A stretch of DNA of 64,000 nucleotides from Nocardioides eburneiflavus (GTDB lineage Bacteria > Actinomycetota > Actinomycetes > Propionibacteriales > Nocardioidaceae), in NCBI RefSeq assembly GCF_004785795.1, contig NZ_SRRO01000001.1:3162001-3226000 (forward strand). Reading direction: 5' to 3'. A model generated the notes under the pieces. It had not been told where the DNA came from and searched no databases. It saw nothing but the letters and a program-made list of their open reading frames with translations. This document shows, piece after piece, positions 54,221 through 63,309 of this stretch (position 1 is the first letter of the stretch; each line of letters opens with the position of its first letter). Both the position numbers and the translations under genes were made by a program.

Positions 54221-55309
54221 GTGTTTACCGAGCGTACGAGTGTTGGGCTCGACGTGCACGCCCGATCTGTCGCAGCAGCGGCGATCGATGGCGTCACGGG
54301 CGAGCTGTTCCAGACGAAGCTGACCCCGTCCTATGAGCATGTCGAGTCGTGGCTGGTCGGCTTGCCGGGATCGGTGGCGGTGGCCTACGAGGCCGGGCCG
54401 ACCGGTTTCGGGCTGTACCGGCACCTGACCGCTGCCGGTATCCGGTGCGAGGTCCTCGCGCCGTCGAAGCTGCAGAAACCGGCGGGTGATCGGGTCAAGA
54501 CCGACGCCAAGGACGCCATCCATCTCGCCAAGCTCCTGCGCCTCGACGAGATCACGACGGTGTCGATCCCGACCCCGGACCAGGAAGCCGCTCGCAACCT
54601 GGTCCGGGCCCGGGAGGACTGCCGCGCCGATCTGATGCGGGCCCGGCACCGGCTCTCGAAACTGCTGCTGCGCCACGGCATCGTCTACTACGGCGGCCAG
54701 GCGTGGACCGGCAAGCACGACATCTGGCTGCGCCACGAGGCGCTTCCCCAGCTGACCGCGCCCGCGACCCGGCTGACCTTCGACAACGACTACGAGGCCG
54801 TGCTCGCAGTGAAGGCCCGACGGAACCGGCTCGACGCCGCGATCGAGGAGATGGCCGCCGACTCGGAGTTCACCCCCGTCGTGCGCCGGCTCGGCTGTCT
54901 GCGTGGGGTCAGCACCCTGACCGGGTTCGGGCTCGCGGTCGAGATTGGTGACTGGCACCGGTTCACCGGCAACTCCATCGGCACCTTCGTCGGTCTCACC
55001 CCCACCGAGCACTCCTCGGGGGAGTCGAAGAACCGCGGGTCGATCACCAAGACCGGCAACGGCCACGCGCGCCGGCTCCTGGTCGAGGCCGCCTGGCACC
55101 ACCGCGCCCGCTACCTGGTCGGGAAAGCTCTGCGCGACCGCTGGGACCTGGCCCCAGCCCAGGCACGGGTCCGCGGCGATGAGGGCAACCGTCGTCTGCA
55201 CCAGCGGTGGGTGAAGTTCATCGACCGCCGTAAGACCCACAACGTCGCCAACGTGGCCATCGCTCGCGAGCTGGCCGGCTGGTGCTGGTCCCTGGCCGTC
55301 ATGGACTAA
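54221..55309 (+). CDS. IS110-family transposase (DEDD recombinase)
   Basis: 362 residues. N-terminal RuvC-like domain with the DEDD set Asp11 (VGLDVH), Glu57 (YEAGPTG), Asp95 and Asp98 (KTDAKDA). The C-terminal Transposase_20 domain (CLRGVSTLTGFGLAVEIGDWHRF..., then FVGLTPTEHSSGESKNRGSITKTGN) contains the Ser-rich PTEHSSGES block that holds the catalytic Ser in this family. GTG was chosen because GGGAGG precedes it by six bases. The frame is uninterrupted, so it may be active. IS110 elements use an RNA guide rather than long terminal repeats. It sits within the accessory region, between copies B and C of the repeat. Confidence 0.93.
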   Translation: MFTERTSVGLDVHARSVAAAAIDGVTGELFQTKLTPSYEHVESWLVGLPGSVAVAYEAGPTGFGLYRHLTAAGIRCEVLAPSKLQKPAGDRVKTDAKDAIHLAKLLRLDEITTVSIPTPDQEAARNLVRAREDCRADLMRARHRLSKLLLRHGIVYYGGQAWTGKHDIWLRHEALPQLTAPATRLTFDNDYEAVLAVKARRNRLDAAIEEMAADSEFTPVVRRLGCLRGVSTLTGFGLAVEIGDWHRFTGNSIGTFVGLTPTEHSSGESKNRGSITKTGNGHARRLLVEAAWHHRARYLVGKALRDRWDLAPAQARVRGDEGNRRLHQRWVKFIDRRKTHNVANVAIARELAGWCWSLAVMD

Positions 55310-55629
55310 CACCCCACGATCTGCTTCGTCGCCAACCACACCTGGTGGCAGCGCGTGGAGCGACCCGCGATTCACCTATGAGCAGTCCGGCGCACGCCGG
55401 GCGACGCTCGCCCCTAGACACGCGAAAACGCTCCAGCCGAAACCCCGTCTTGCGGTACCCAACCCGCGAATATCAGTCTGACCCGCGCGTCGCGAAGACA
55501 CGCTCGCCAAGGCGAGGACGACGACGAAGCAAGAGGCGCCCGCCCCGCAACCAACGGGGACGGGCGCCTCGCCATGCCCCTTGACAGAAGGCACCTACAT
55601 ATCAGGTGACCAGGAAAGCGAGGTGGATC
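55310..55629. other. Intergenic region downstream of IS110, 320 bp
   Basis: Holds the presumed right end of the IS110 element and repeat copy C (55478-55605). No gene supported. Confidence 0.5.
55478..55605 (+). repeat. Accessory-region repeat, copy C (inverted, about 128 bp)
   Basis: In reverse orientation to copies A and B and more diverged. It keeps CTGATATGTAGG at the outer end (reverse strand of 55594-55605), CTGTCAAGGG, the hairpin arms GGCGCCCG (55535-55542) and CGGGCGCC (55561-55568) extended here to CCCC/GGGG, and GGTCAG at the other end. Its outer end points at the gene starting at 55630, just as copy A points at its neighbour's start. Confidence 0.75.
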
Positions 55630-55974
55630 ATGACCAATTCTCCCGCCGAGAACCCGATCCCTCGAGTTGTCACCTTTACCGCCCGCGGCAACGCCGCACT
55701 CGAGCAGCTGGCCGCGGCACTGGTGGCCGAGTGCGACGGCTCCGCCACGAGCATCGCCGATCTCCTCGAGCAGGTGCTGGAAGCCGACATCGAGGACCTG
55801 GCGGACTCCCTCAGCCAGAGCGCCCAGCCGGCGCCGCCCGCGAGCCTCGATGTCGAGGAGATCGTTGGGCCGTCGGCCGAGAGCCCCGACGACGCTGCGC
55901 GTCGCCGGCTCTCGACCCGGTCGCCGTCGCCCGGCGGCAAGCCCGGGGCACCCGGCACGGGCATCCCGCGCTGA
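55630..55974 (+). CDS. Hypothetical protein (114 aa)
   Basis: 114 residues. A structured first half (PRVVTFTARGNAALEQLAAALVAECDG, then IADLLEQVLEADIEDL) looks like a short beta strand with two helices, and the second half is Pro/Ser-rich and probably disordered. GAGGTGG precedes the ATG. It begins 25 bp after repeat copy C. No family assigned; the layout resembles small ribbon-helix-helix-like DNA-binding proteins but this is not demonstrated. Confidence 0.6.
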   Translation: MTNSPAENPIPRVVTFTARGNAALEQLAAALVAECDGSATSIADLLEQVLEADIEDLADSLSQSAQPAPPASLDVEEIVGPSAESPDDAARRRLSTRSPSPGGKPGAPGTGIPR

Positions 55975-56028
55975 GGGCCAGATGTAGAGGGTTCAGAGAC
56001 GCTAAAATCTCGCTTCCGGCTCGGAGGA

Positions 56029-57615
56029 TCAAAGAGGTCGATAGCGGTCTGGCCCGAACCCCTTCACTCCCATGTGGGACCGAGCCTGAACGATCCCCGT
56101 CCCTCTCGTCGGCATTCCTGCGGATCCGGATGCTTCCTCACCTTCGACGGTGCCTCCCGCCGAGTGGATCGTGACGAGGGCGGATGCCTTGCTGCAGGCC
56201 TCGGTTGTGGCGTCGCCCGCGGAGCGCAGCGCCTCGGCAACGGGTTGTGGGAGGGGGACCAAGCGTTTGGCGAGAATGTCGGCTGGAGAGACCCAGACGA
56301 CGTCGCCCTCGGTCGGTGGGGTAGCCAGCCCGGCCTCGACGTCGTTGTGTGCTCGGCGGGAAAGGGCGCGGGCGGGACCGACGAGGTTGGGTGCGTCCGC
56401 CTTCTCGGCTACGACGTGGGCGAGCTCGGAGCCAGCCTCGATCGCGCGGAGCGTGGCCAGGGTGGCCCGGGGGAGTCCTGGCCGGGTGGCGATGACCTGC
56501 GGTGTAGCCAGCGTGGTAGTGGCGTGGGTGATCTGGCGGTACGCGGCGCGGGCCTCCGCGGCCGCGCGGGCCAGTGGGTCCTCGAGGCGGGCACCTGACG
56601 GAGCGAGGTCGCCCCAGCGGCTGGCCAGGTTGCCCCAGGAGCGGCCTGCTTCGGCGATCGCGGGCACGAGGCGGTCCGAGGGCTCAAGGATGCCGGCAGT
56701 GGCGGCCGCATCGACGAGCACAATGCTCGCGCCGGCGATGAGTCCCTGGGTGCGGGTGATGAGCAGGACGTTGGCCGGCTCGATGTGGTGGGCGAGGGCA
56801 CGGTGGGCCTGGATGTCCCAGTTGGCTAGCGCCTGGGCGAGACGGCCGGGATCGTCAACGGGCCGGATCGCCTCGCCGGCGAGGGCTTGGGCGAACCGGT
56901 CGCTCAGGTAGCTGCGTGCGGTGTTCTCGCACGCGGACATGCGGTCGACCCAGACCCCGGTCGGCGCGACGGCGTAGGGGGAGTGGTGCTGGGCGAGCTG
57001 GACGCGGCGACCTGACCCGCGGGCGTCGTTGACGCGATCGCGGCCGTTGTCGTGAAGGGCGACGTTGACGGCGTGGGCGGTCAGATAGAGACCGTGCATG
57101 ATCCTGGTCCGGGCTGCCTCGAGGTCGCGGTGGGAGCCGGGCTGCTCGTGGGGGATCTGGGAGCCGTAGCGGCGCACCAGGGCTGCGGCCGCGAGCAGGG
57201 TCTGGGTCATCTGGTCAACGCGGGGGTGGGTCGGTCCCTGACCTGGCCAGGCCGTCCGGCCGGTCAGGCTGGCCTCGATGGTCGAGGCTTGCCCGGAGAG
57301 GCTGGTGATCGGCCGATCGCCCTCGTCGACGCCAGGTCGACCCCCGGGCAGGGAAGCCCATAGATCCTTCGCGGCCGCGACCATCGGCGGCCAACTCCGC
57401 AGCAGCGTGCCAGCGTCGTCGCCTCCGACGTCCATGAGCAGCTGGCGAGCCAGATGGTCGACGTCGAAGAGCATCTCGCCGACGCTGCGTACGTCGCGCG
57501 AGGTCATCGGGATCTGGTCGACGTCGAAGAGCTCCTCGTCGATGTCGGCATACGCGAGGCGCAGGTCAGTACCCAAGGCCGCGGGCTTCCCGGATGAGGT
57601 CGCACAGGTCGACAA
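56029..57615 (-). CDS. Large hypothetical protein of the accessory region (528 aa)
   Basis: Up to 528 residues, mostly alpha-helical and Ala-rich, soluble, no signal peptide. Repeated Asp/Leu-rich blocks near the start (DIDEELFDVDQIP, GEMLFDVDHLARQLLMDVGG) and long helices (RLAQALANWDIQAHRALAHHI, LARAAAEARAAYRQIT) are visible. The GTG at 57615 or a TTG at 57576 could start it; either way it overlaps the upstream gene, so the two are coupled. No conserved catalytic motif was recognised. The Ala-rich helical pattern resembles uncharacterised proteins next to conjugation genes of actinobacterial elements (inference). Confidence 0.7.
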   Translation of the reverse strand: MSTCATSSGKPAALGTDLRLAYADIDEELFDVDQIPMTSRDVRSVGEMLFDVDHLARQLLMDVGGDDAGTLLRSWPPMVAAAKDLWASLPGGRPGVDEGDRPITSLSGQASTIEASLTGRTAWPGQGPTHPRVDQMTQTLLAAAALVRRYGSQIPHEQPGSHRDLEAARTRIMHGLYLTAHAVNVALHDNGRDRVNDARGSGRRVQLAQHHSPYAVAPTGVWVDRMSACENTARSYLSDRFAQALAGEAIRPVDDPGRLAQALANWDIQAHRALAHHIEPANVLLITRTQGLIAGASIVLVDAAATAGILEPSDRLVPAIAEAGRSWGNLASRWGDLAPSGARLEDPLARAAAEARAAYRQITHATTTLATPQVIATRPGLPRATLATLRAIEAGSELAHVVAEKADAPNLVGPARALSRRAHNDVEAGLATPPTEGDVVWVSPADILAKRLVPLPQPVAEALRSAGDATTEACSKASALVTIHSAGGTVEGEEASGSAGMPTRGTGIVQARSHMGVKGFGPDRYRPL

Positions 57616-57967
57616 CCAACTGCGAGCCGTGGACCAGGTCCGGCCGGTGCAGCGGCACCGGGCGGGTCAGCTCCTCGGCCTCGATGAGCAGCTGCAGGGG
57701 CGTGCGCACCTCGAGGTTGGGGAGCGAGTCGATGTCGAGCAGCTCGTGGTCGTCGGGCAGCAGGGCGCTGGCCTGGGAGTGCGCGAGGTAGACACCGAGC
57801 CCGAGGTCGTGGAGCGGGGAGTCGGGGGTGGCCTCGTCGGCGTCGCTCCACACCTGGGTAGCGGCCTGGTGCAGCAGCTGGGCGATCGAGCCGAGGCGGT
57901 CCCAGGTGGTGTCAGCGTTGAGGGTGTCCACGGGTGTTCCTCTCAGTCGGAGGTCGGTCTGGCCCAT
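57566..57967 (-). CDS. Hypothetical protein (133 aa), coupled to the 528-aa protein
   Basis: 133 residues. Helical, acidic; contains WDRLGSIAQLLHQAATQVW and LLIEAEELTRPVPLHRPDLVHG. It shares a short DIDSLPNL-type segment with the DVDQIP segment of its downstream partner, so the pair may be paralogous at one end. The ATG giving MGQTDL was chosen over an upstream in-frame start. It overlaps the next gene. It is divergent from the membrane protein at 58149. Confidence 0.6.
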   Translation of the reverse strand: MGQTDLRLRGTPVDTLNADTTWDRLGSIAQLLHQAATQVWSDADEATPDSPLHDLGLGVYLAHSQASALLPDDHELLDIDSLPNLEVRTPLQLLIEAEELTRPVPLHRPDLVHGSQLVVDLCDLIREARGLGY

Positions 57968-58148
57968 GAACCCACGTCCCGGCCGCGGCCCGCTGCGCCG
58001 AGCGGCGGGCTGTGGATAACTCGGGGAGCTGTCGGGACCTGGGCACAAACTGGTCTCGTTCGCCTATGTCGGTCGGCGGTTGGCGGACGATCACCGCGAT
58101 CAAAGTCAAGAGATCCGCACTAGTGCCTCAAGGTGGAGGAGGGTCGAG

Positions 58149-59015
58149 ATGAGGTTCCCGATGACCGTGCTGAGAGCCGTGACGCTGGCGCCAGCACTGC
58201 TGGTGAGCTTCGTCCTCACCGTGGTGGTGTGCGCCCTGCTCCCGCCGACGCTGGGGCTGGTGGCGTTCGTGCTTGCGGGCGGCGTGCTGGTCGTGCTGGC
58301 GCTGGGGCAGCTGCAGGAGCCTGGGATCGCGGCGGTGACCAGGTCGCGGCCGGCGACGGAGGCCGAATTGCGGGTGATGGCGCCAGTGCTGGCCGAGTTG
58401 AGCGGCCGCGGTCTCGACGTCGGCGCGCTGTTCGTGCGCCGGACCCAGCGACCGAGCACCCCGGTGGCGGTGGCAGTCGGCCGTCACACCGTGGTGGTCA
58501 GCCCTGGGCTGGTCGAGGCGACGCACCGCGGCGGTGTGACCGGCGCGGAGGCGGCCGCCGCGCTCGCTCACGCGGTCGGCCGGCGCCAGGCAATCCGGCC
58601 GCGGCTGGAGTTGGCCGTGCTCGCGGCGACGACGCCGTGGCGGCTGATGGTGGCGACGCTCAGCGGCGTCGGCCGCGCCTTCGTTGGGCTTCCGTTCATG
58701 CGCCTGGCCTGGACGCTGCGCGCCGTCGTGGGAGTCATCTGCGTGGTGCAGTCGGTCGCCGAGGACCGGGCCTGGGCCGGCCTGCTCGGGGGCGCGGTCA
58801 TCGCGATGTCCTATCTGGTGCCGGCGGCCGGCCGGCGGATCGAGCTCCGCACGGAGGCCGGGGCGGACCAGCTCGTGAGCTCGCTGGGCCTTGGTCCCGT
58901 GCTGGTGGGACTGCTGCGGCGATACGGGCACTCGATGACGCTCGAGCGGATGCAGCGCCTGGGGACGGCCGTCGAGCAGCCTCAGCAGCCGCGGCTCCAC
59001 CTGGTGCACGGTTGA
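58149..59015 (+). CDS. Membrane protein with degenerate M48-like peptidase domain
   Basis: 288 residues. Two N-terminal transmembrane segments (about 8-52) precede a domain resembling M48 peptidases, with AAVAVGRHTVVVSPGLVEA and a region EAAAALAHAVGRR where HExxH is expected. The Glu and the second His are missing, so zinc protease activity is unlikely. Two more hydrophobic segments follow (about 190-240). AGGAGGG at 58136-58142 supports the ATG. Divergent from the 133-aa gene; such proteins are seen in actinobacterial mobile elements, where they may act as membrane or entry factors (inference). Confidence 0.65.
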   Translation: MRFPMTVLRAVTLAPALLVSFVLTVVVCALLPPTLGLVAFVLAGGVLVVLALGQLQEPGIAAVTRSRPATEAELRVMAPVLAELSGRGLDVGALFVRRTQRPSTPVAVAVGRHTVVVSPGLVEATHRGGVTGAEAAAALAHAVGRRQAIRPRLELAVLAATTPWRLMVATLSGVGRAFVGLPFMRLAWTLRAVVGVICVVQSVAEDRAWAGLLGGAVIAMSYLVPAAGRRIELRTEAGADQLVSSLGLGPVLVGLLRRYGHSMTLERMQRLGTAVEQPQQPRLHLVHG

Positions 59016-59174
59016 GGTTGTGCTCTGGCGGTGCGGCGGCGGGCGGCGGGCTACTCGGCGTCCTGGAAGTTGGACGTGGAGGGGTGCTGCGTCGGGGGTG
59101 TCACCAGTTCGTGCAGCAGACCCCCGGAATGACCTTGCCGTCTTCACGGTCTCTCTGGGCCCATGTGGATTGGC

Positions 59175-60347
59175 CTACAACTGCGGACTCACATAGACCT
59201 GTGGGGCCCAGTGGGGGAGAACCGTCGCCGCGTTCACCGAGATCGCCGCCACCGCGGTTCGCCCGCGATAGAGCCTCACCACCGCGGCTCCATCTTCGAA
59301 CGAGCCCCACACGACGCGTCCACGGTCCGCGAGCTGCGGGAAGCCCACGGCCCGGATGCGGGCGCCGTGGATGGTCGTGCCGAACTCCGGCAGCCCGGTG
59401 AGAGGGCGGGCCGAGGCCGGACCGGCGAGCAGGTTCTCGGCGGCCCTCGCAGCCTGCTGGCGGGTGCTGGCCCAGTGCTCCATCCGCACGGACTCCCCAC
59501 CGAGTAGCGGGTGGGGAGCCCGGACGACGTCGCCGGCGCCCACGACCCGGTCATTGCCCACCGCGTGCAGGGTGCCCCGGCAATCCAGTCCGTCCGCGTG
59601 GCGCAGGCCGCTGCCGGCCAGCCACTCCACGTTCGGCCGGGTGCCGGTCGCCATGACCACCAGGTCCGCGGACAGGCAGGTGTCGTCGTTGAGGGTGACC
59701 CCGAGAACCAGGCCACCGGAGGTCTTCAGGTCGCGCACCCGAGTACGCGGCCGCACATCGATGCCTGCCGCCCGGTGGAGTTCGAGCAAGTGTTTGGCCA
59801 CGTCGTGGCCGAGCGCGCGACCCGTCGGTACGTCGGACGTGTGCACAAGGATCGTGTGGTGACGATGCTCGACCGCCGTGGCAGCGATTTCGGCGCCGAT
59901 GAGACCGCCTCCCACGACGACCACCCGGCACGCCGGCCCCCTCAAAGCGGCACGGAGCCGGATCGCGTCCTCTACGGTCCTCAGCACGAACGCACCTCGG
60001 GCCTGGGCCACAGAGCCGACGTCGCGCGGCCGCGCACCCGAGGCAACGACCAGGCCGTCGAACTCGATCCGCTCTCGGTCCTCGACGATGACCGCCCTCA
60101 TGGAGAGGTCGACCGCGGTCGCCCGTGCACCGAGGCGCCAAATCACGTCCGGAACCTCGCCCGCGACGTCGAGCTCGGGCCGCGACGTCTGACCGGTCAA
60201 GAAGCCCTTGGACAACGGGAACCGATCATAGGGACGGTGGCGCTCGGCGCCGACCACCACCACGTCTCCGGCAAACCCCAGCTGACGCAGGCTCGCCGCC
60301 GCGTGGTGGCCCGCGAGCGAGCCGCCCACGATAACGATGCGTCTCAC
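59175..60347 (-). CDS. FAD-dependent ferredoxin reductase-like oxidoreductase
   Basis: 390 residues. First dinucleotide motif VIVGGSLAGHHAA (about 5-17), the RPYDRFPLSKGFL block typical of ferredoxin/rubredoxin reductases, a second nucleotide motif VVVGGGLIGAEIAA (about 136-149), and the FAD-ribityl motif VVGAGDVV. A C-terminal domain of about 80 residues closes the fold. AAGGAA at 60357-60362 supports the GTG start. It would pass electrons from NAD(P)H to a ferredoxin, but no ferredoxin, P450 or Rieske oxygenase is in the window. It may serve a distant oxygenase. Confidence 0.87.
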   Translation of the reverse strand: MRRIVIVGGSLAGHHAAASLRQLGFAGDVVVVGAERHRPYDRFPLSKGFLTGQTSRPELDVAGEVPDVIWRLGARATAVDLSMRAVIVEDRERIEFDGLVVASGARPRDVGSVAQARGAFVLRTVEDAIRLRAALRGPACRVVVVGGGLIGAEIAATAVEHRHHTILVHTSDVPTGRALGHDVAKHLLELHRAAGIDVRPRTRVRDLKTSGGLVLGVTLNDDTCLSADLVVMATGTRPNVEWLAGSGLRHADGLDCRGTLHAVGNDRVVGAGDVVRAPHPLLGGESVRMEHWASTRQQAARAAENLLAGPASARPLTGLPEFGTTIHGARIRAVGFPQLADRGRVVWGSFEDGAAVVRLYRGRTAVAAISVNAATVLPHWAPQVYVSPQL

Positions 60348-61369
60348 ACGCCCATTCCTTTGGTCACCCGGGCGAACTCGACGGCGACGACCTAGACGGG
60401 GTGATTCGTGTACACAACCTTGGGGCCGTGGCCGGCATGGCCGCCCGTGCACAGACGAGGCGCCCGGCCCCGGGTCGATCGTGTGGCAAGGCCCACCTCC
60501 TCGTTCGCGCTTCGTGCCGCATACGCTAAACAGTGGCGAGAGACGTCGTCCAGCCTCCAGCGTGCTCATGAGTTGAACTGCCATGAGATGGCCGAGCCGT
60601 CCATACGATCATGTGATTCAGAACGCCTACAGGAGCAATTCGTCCGCCATCGACTGAGCGGGTAGTCAGACAGGCCAAGGTCGCTCGCTTGGCGTGGGGT
60701 CGAGGGAGGGTGACGACCTTCGCCCGCACTGATCCTCGGCCGCATGGAGGCTCATCGCATCGAGGTCAGCCACGGCGCGAGACGGGAATGCGGCGCCAGA
60801 CGATCTGATGAGTAAAGTCGCGAATCGTGCTAGAACGCGCGTGAACTCGGCTCATTGAGAGCAGATCGCCTTGTCATCAACTCGATGTCTGGATTGGAAA
60901 GTGGCGCGCTTCGTATGGTGCGGGCCATGCTTGGACCCAGCCCCGTACCACGCGACCGCCCCGACATATCGCGGTTGAGTGCGGCGGCGCGGTATCGGGG
61001 GCGGCCCAACCTAATCTTGATGACCGACTTTGGGCGCCGCGGATGTGGGCCCGGTCGGACTGGGCCTGAGCTTCGTCGGCCTGACCGAGTACATCGGCGT
61101 ATCGGGCCTCAAAGGTCAGGCCTGAACAGGCTCACCGCCGTTGGTGGCCGAGCTGCGACACGATTGAGTCGTCGCCTACGCCGGGTCATGTGTCAGCCGC
61201 GGATCGCCCGACCGAGGCGCGGGGCGGACGCTCCCTCGGGTCGATGTTGAGCATCTGATCCAGCCCTGTCTGGGGCGTTTTGACCCCTCCGGTGCCGTGG
61301 CAGCGGTCTAGCCGATGTCAGGTGCACGACGTCCGAGCGGCGTGCGCTGTGTGCCGGGGACAACCTCTA
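60348..61369. other. Intergenic region, 1022 bp
   Basis: No gene is supported; frames are short, lack ribosome sites or look like high-GC noise. The composition is uneven, with AT-rich patches near 60590-60650 and 60830-60900. It is too long for a simple promoter and may be a gene remnant. The promoter of the amino acid transporter operon must lie in its last part. Confidence 0.45.
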
Positions 61370-62317
61370 ATGAGAAGAGTAACGAGCATGTTTACGAGTT
61401 CGCGAAACGTTTTGACTGTGGCGGTTGTTGCCGCGGTGCTGATGCTGAGTGGGTGTGGGGGTGGTTCGAAGGCTCAGGGCCGCGAGGTCGGGGCCGGCGA
61501 GCACACCGATGACATCTCCAGCGGGGTGGAGGTCGATGCCGGCGCTGCGGCGCTGGTGCCTGCGGATGTGAAGGAGGAGGGTGTCCTCCTGGTCGCCATG
61601 GATCTGACGAGCCCCCCGTCGGAGTTCTTGGCCTCGGACAACAAGACGCCGATCGGGTTCAACCCGGACATGGCGCGGCTGATCGCGAAGAAGCTCGGCC
61701 TGGAGCTGAAGATGGAGAACGTCAAGTTCGACACGATCATCCCGGGCCTTGAGGGCGGTCGGTATGACCTGACGGTGTCCTCGATGGCGGTGACCGAGGA
61801 CCGGATGAAGGTGCTCGACATGATCGACTACGTGAGCAATGGCTCGTCGATCGCAGTCGGGGATGGCAACCCGGACGGCCTGACTCCCGACACGTTGTGT
61901 GGGAGAAGCATCGGCGTGCAGTCGGGTTCGGTGCAGGAGATCGAGCGGCTTCCGTTGCTGTCCGCTGAGACGTGCGACGCGAAGGGGAAGCCGGCGATCA
62001 AGGGGGTCTCGTTGCCCAGCGTGCAGGATGCGCTGACCCAGGTCGCCTCGGGTCGGATCGACGGGGTCTTCTACGACACCACGTCCCTGAGCTGGGCGGA
62101 CAAGCAGCAGCCGGGAACCTTCGAGGTACTCACCCCCCAGGTGAACTCGAACGACAACGCGGTGGCGCTCGGCAAGGGCTCCGCGCTCACGCCGGCTGTC
62201 CAGGCGGCGCTTCAGTCGATCATCGACAGCCCGATCTATGCGGATGCCCTCGAGCGTTGGGGATTCGACGGGCTCGGGATCGACGAGGCGACGATGTCCG
62301 TCGCCGAGGAGGAGTGA
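61370..62317 (+). CDS. Polar amino acid ABC transporter substrate-binding lipoprotein
   Basis: 315 residues. The signal ends in a lipobox, LMLSGC with Cys29. The mature part is an SBP family 3 protein: PIGFNPDMARLIAKKLGLELKMENVKFDTIIPGLEGGRYDL is the hallmark block in the first lobe, and DGVFYDTTSLSW and NDNAVALGKGSALTPAVQAAL lie in the second. A second ATG six codons later is equally possible as start. It is the first gene of a typical three-gene importer (SBP, permease, ATPase). The ligand could be glutamine, arginine or a similar compound; none is certain. Confidence 0.88.
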   Translation: MRRVTSMFTSSRNVLTVAVVAAVLMLSGCGGGSKAQGREVGAGEHTDDISSGVEVDAGAAALVPADVKEEGVLLVAMDLTSPPSEFLASDNKTPIGFNPDMARLIAKKLGLELKMENVKFDTIIPGLEGGRYDLTVSSMAVTEDRMKVLDMIDYVSNGSSIAVGDGNPDGLTPDTLCGRSIGVQSGSVQEIERLPLLSAETCDAKGKPAIKGVSLPSVQDALTQVASGRIDGVFYDTTSLSWADKQQPGTFEVLTPQVNSNDNAVALGKGSALTPAVQAALQSIIDSPIYADALERWGFDGLGIDEATMSVAEEE

Positions 62318-62391
62318 TCTCCCGGGGGGACGGCACTCGGGTGGCCGCCTCCGTCCGGGACGCGGCCACCCTTAACGGAAAGGAACCGACC

Positions 62392-63309
62392 ATGTTGGAG
62401 ACATTGGGGGAGGACAAGCCCCGCCTTCGACTCAGGCGACCGGTGGATTATCTGTCGTGGGTGTTGACGGTCGGCCTCCTCGCGGGGCTGGCGTACACCC
62501 TGGTCACGAACGAGAATTATCGATGGCCGGTCGTGCTGGAGTACTTCACGGCCGCGTCGATCATCAGCGGGATCGGGATCACGCTGATCCTGACCATCAC
62601 CAGCATGGTTCTTGGGATTCTCCTCGGCTTGGTGCTGGCGATCATGCGCGCGTCCTCCCAACCCCCGGTGTCTGCGTTGGCGCGGCTGTACATCACGTTC
62701 TTTCGAGGCACCCCGGTGCTGGTCCAGTTGATCTTCTGGTTCAACCTCGCCGCGCTGTATCCCCGCCTCTCGATCGGCGTGCCCGGTACCGACATCTCGA
62801 TGCCGGTGAACGTCAACCAGCTGCTCAGCCCGATGACGGCGGCGATCATCGGCCTGACCCTGAACCAGGCGGCCTACATGGCCGAGATCATCCGCGGCGG
62901 CTTTGCCGCGGTGGGGCGCGGGCAGCTCGAGGCCGCCGAGTCCCTGGGCATGCACGGGTTCACGAAACTCCGGATCGTGGTGATCCCCCAGACGATGCCC
63001 TCGATCATCCCGCCTACCGGGAACCAGTTCATCGGCATGCTCAAGGAGACCTCGCTGGTCAGCGTCCTCGGGGTCGCCGACCTGTTGCAGAGTGCGCAGT
63101 CGATCTACGCCCGGACCTACGAGACCATCCCGCTGCTCATCGTGGCCAGCCTCTGGTACCTGATCATGACCATGACCCTGAGCGTCCCGCAGTCGATGAT
63201 CGAGCGGCACTTCTCCCGGTCCACCCGTGTTCCCCGCTCGAGCCGCTCGGCCACTGGCACAGCCGCTCGCCCCGTTCTCGAGGTCGCACCGAAGGAGTCG
63301 TTGCTGTGA
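62392..63309 (+). CDS. Polar amino acid ABC transporter permease
   Basis: 305 residues, HisM/GlnP family, about five to six membrane segments. The family's [15 protein letters not shown] stretch (about 102-116) and the EAA loop [25 protein letters not shown] (split here for length: [10 protein letters not shown], then [11 protein letters not shown]) that docks the ATPase are present. GGAAAGGAA upstream supports the ATG. It overlaps the ATPase gene by four bases (GTGA). The polar C-terminal tail of about 30 residues is not typical. Confidence 0.9.
   Translation: MLETLGEDKPRLRLRRPVDYLSWVLTVGLLAGLAYTLVTNENYRWPVVLEYFTAASIISGIGITLILTITSMVLGILLGLVLAIMRASSQPPVSALARLYITFFRGTPVLVQLIFWFNLAALYPRLSIGVPGTDISMPVNVNQLLSPMTAAIIGLTLNQAAYMAEIIRGGFAAVGRGQLEAAESLGMHGFTKLRIVVIPQTMPSIIPPTGNQFIGMLKETSLVSVLGVADLLQSAQSIYARTYETIPLLIVASLWYLIMTMTLSVPQSMIERHFSRSTRVPRSSRSATGTAARPVLEVAPKESLL

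Noticed and set aside
60855..61250. A 131-codon frame in the 1-kb gap
   Set aside because: Arg-rich noise-like sequence without ribosome site or recognisable motif.
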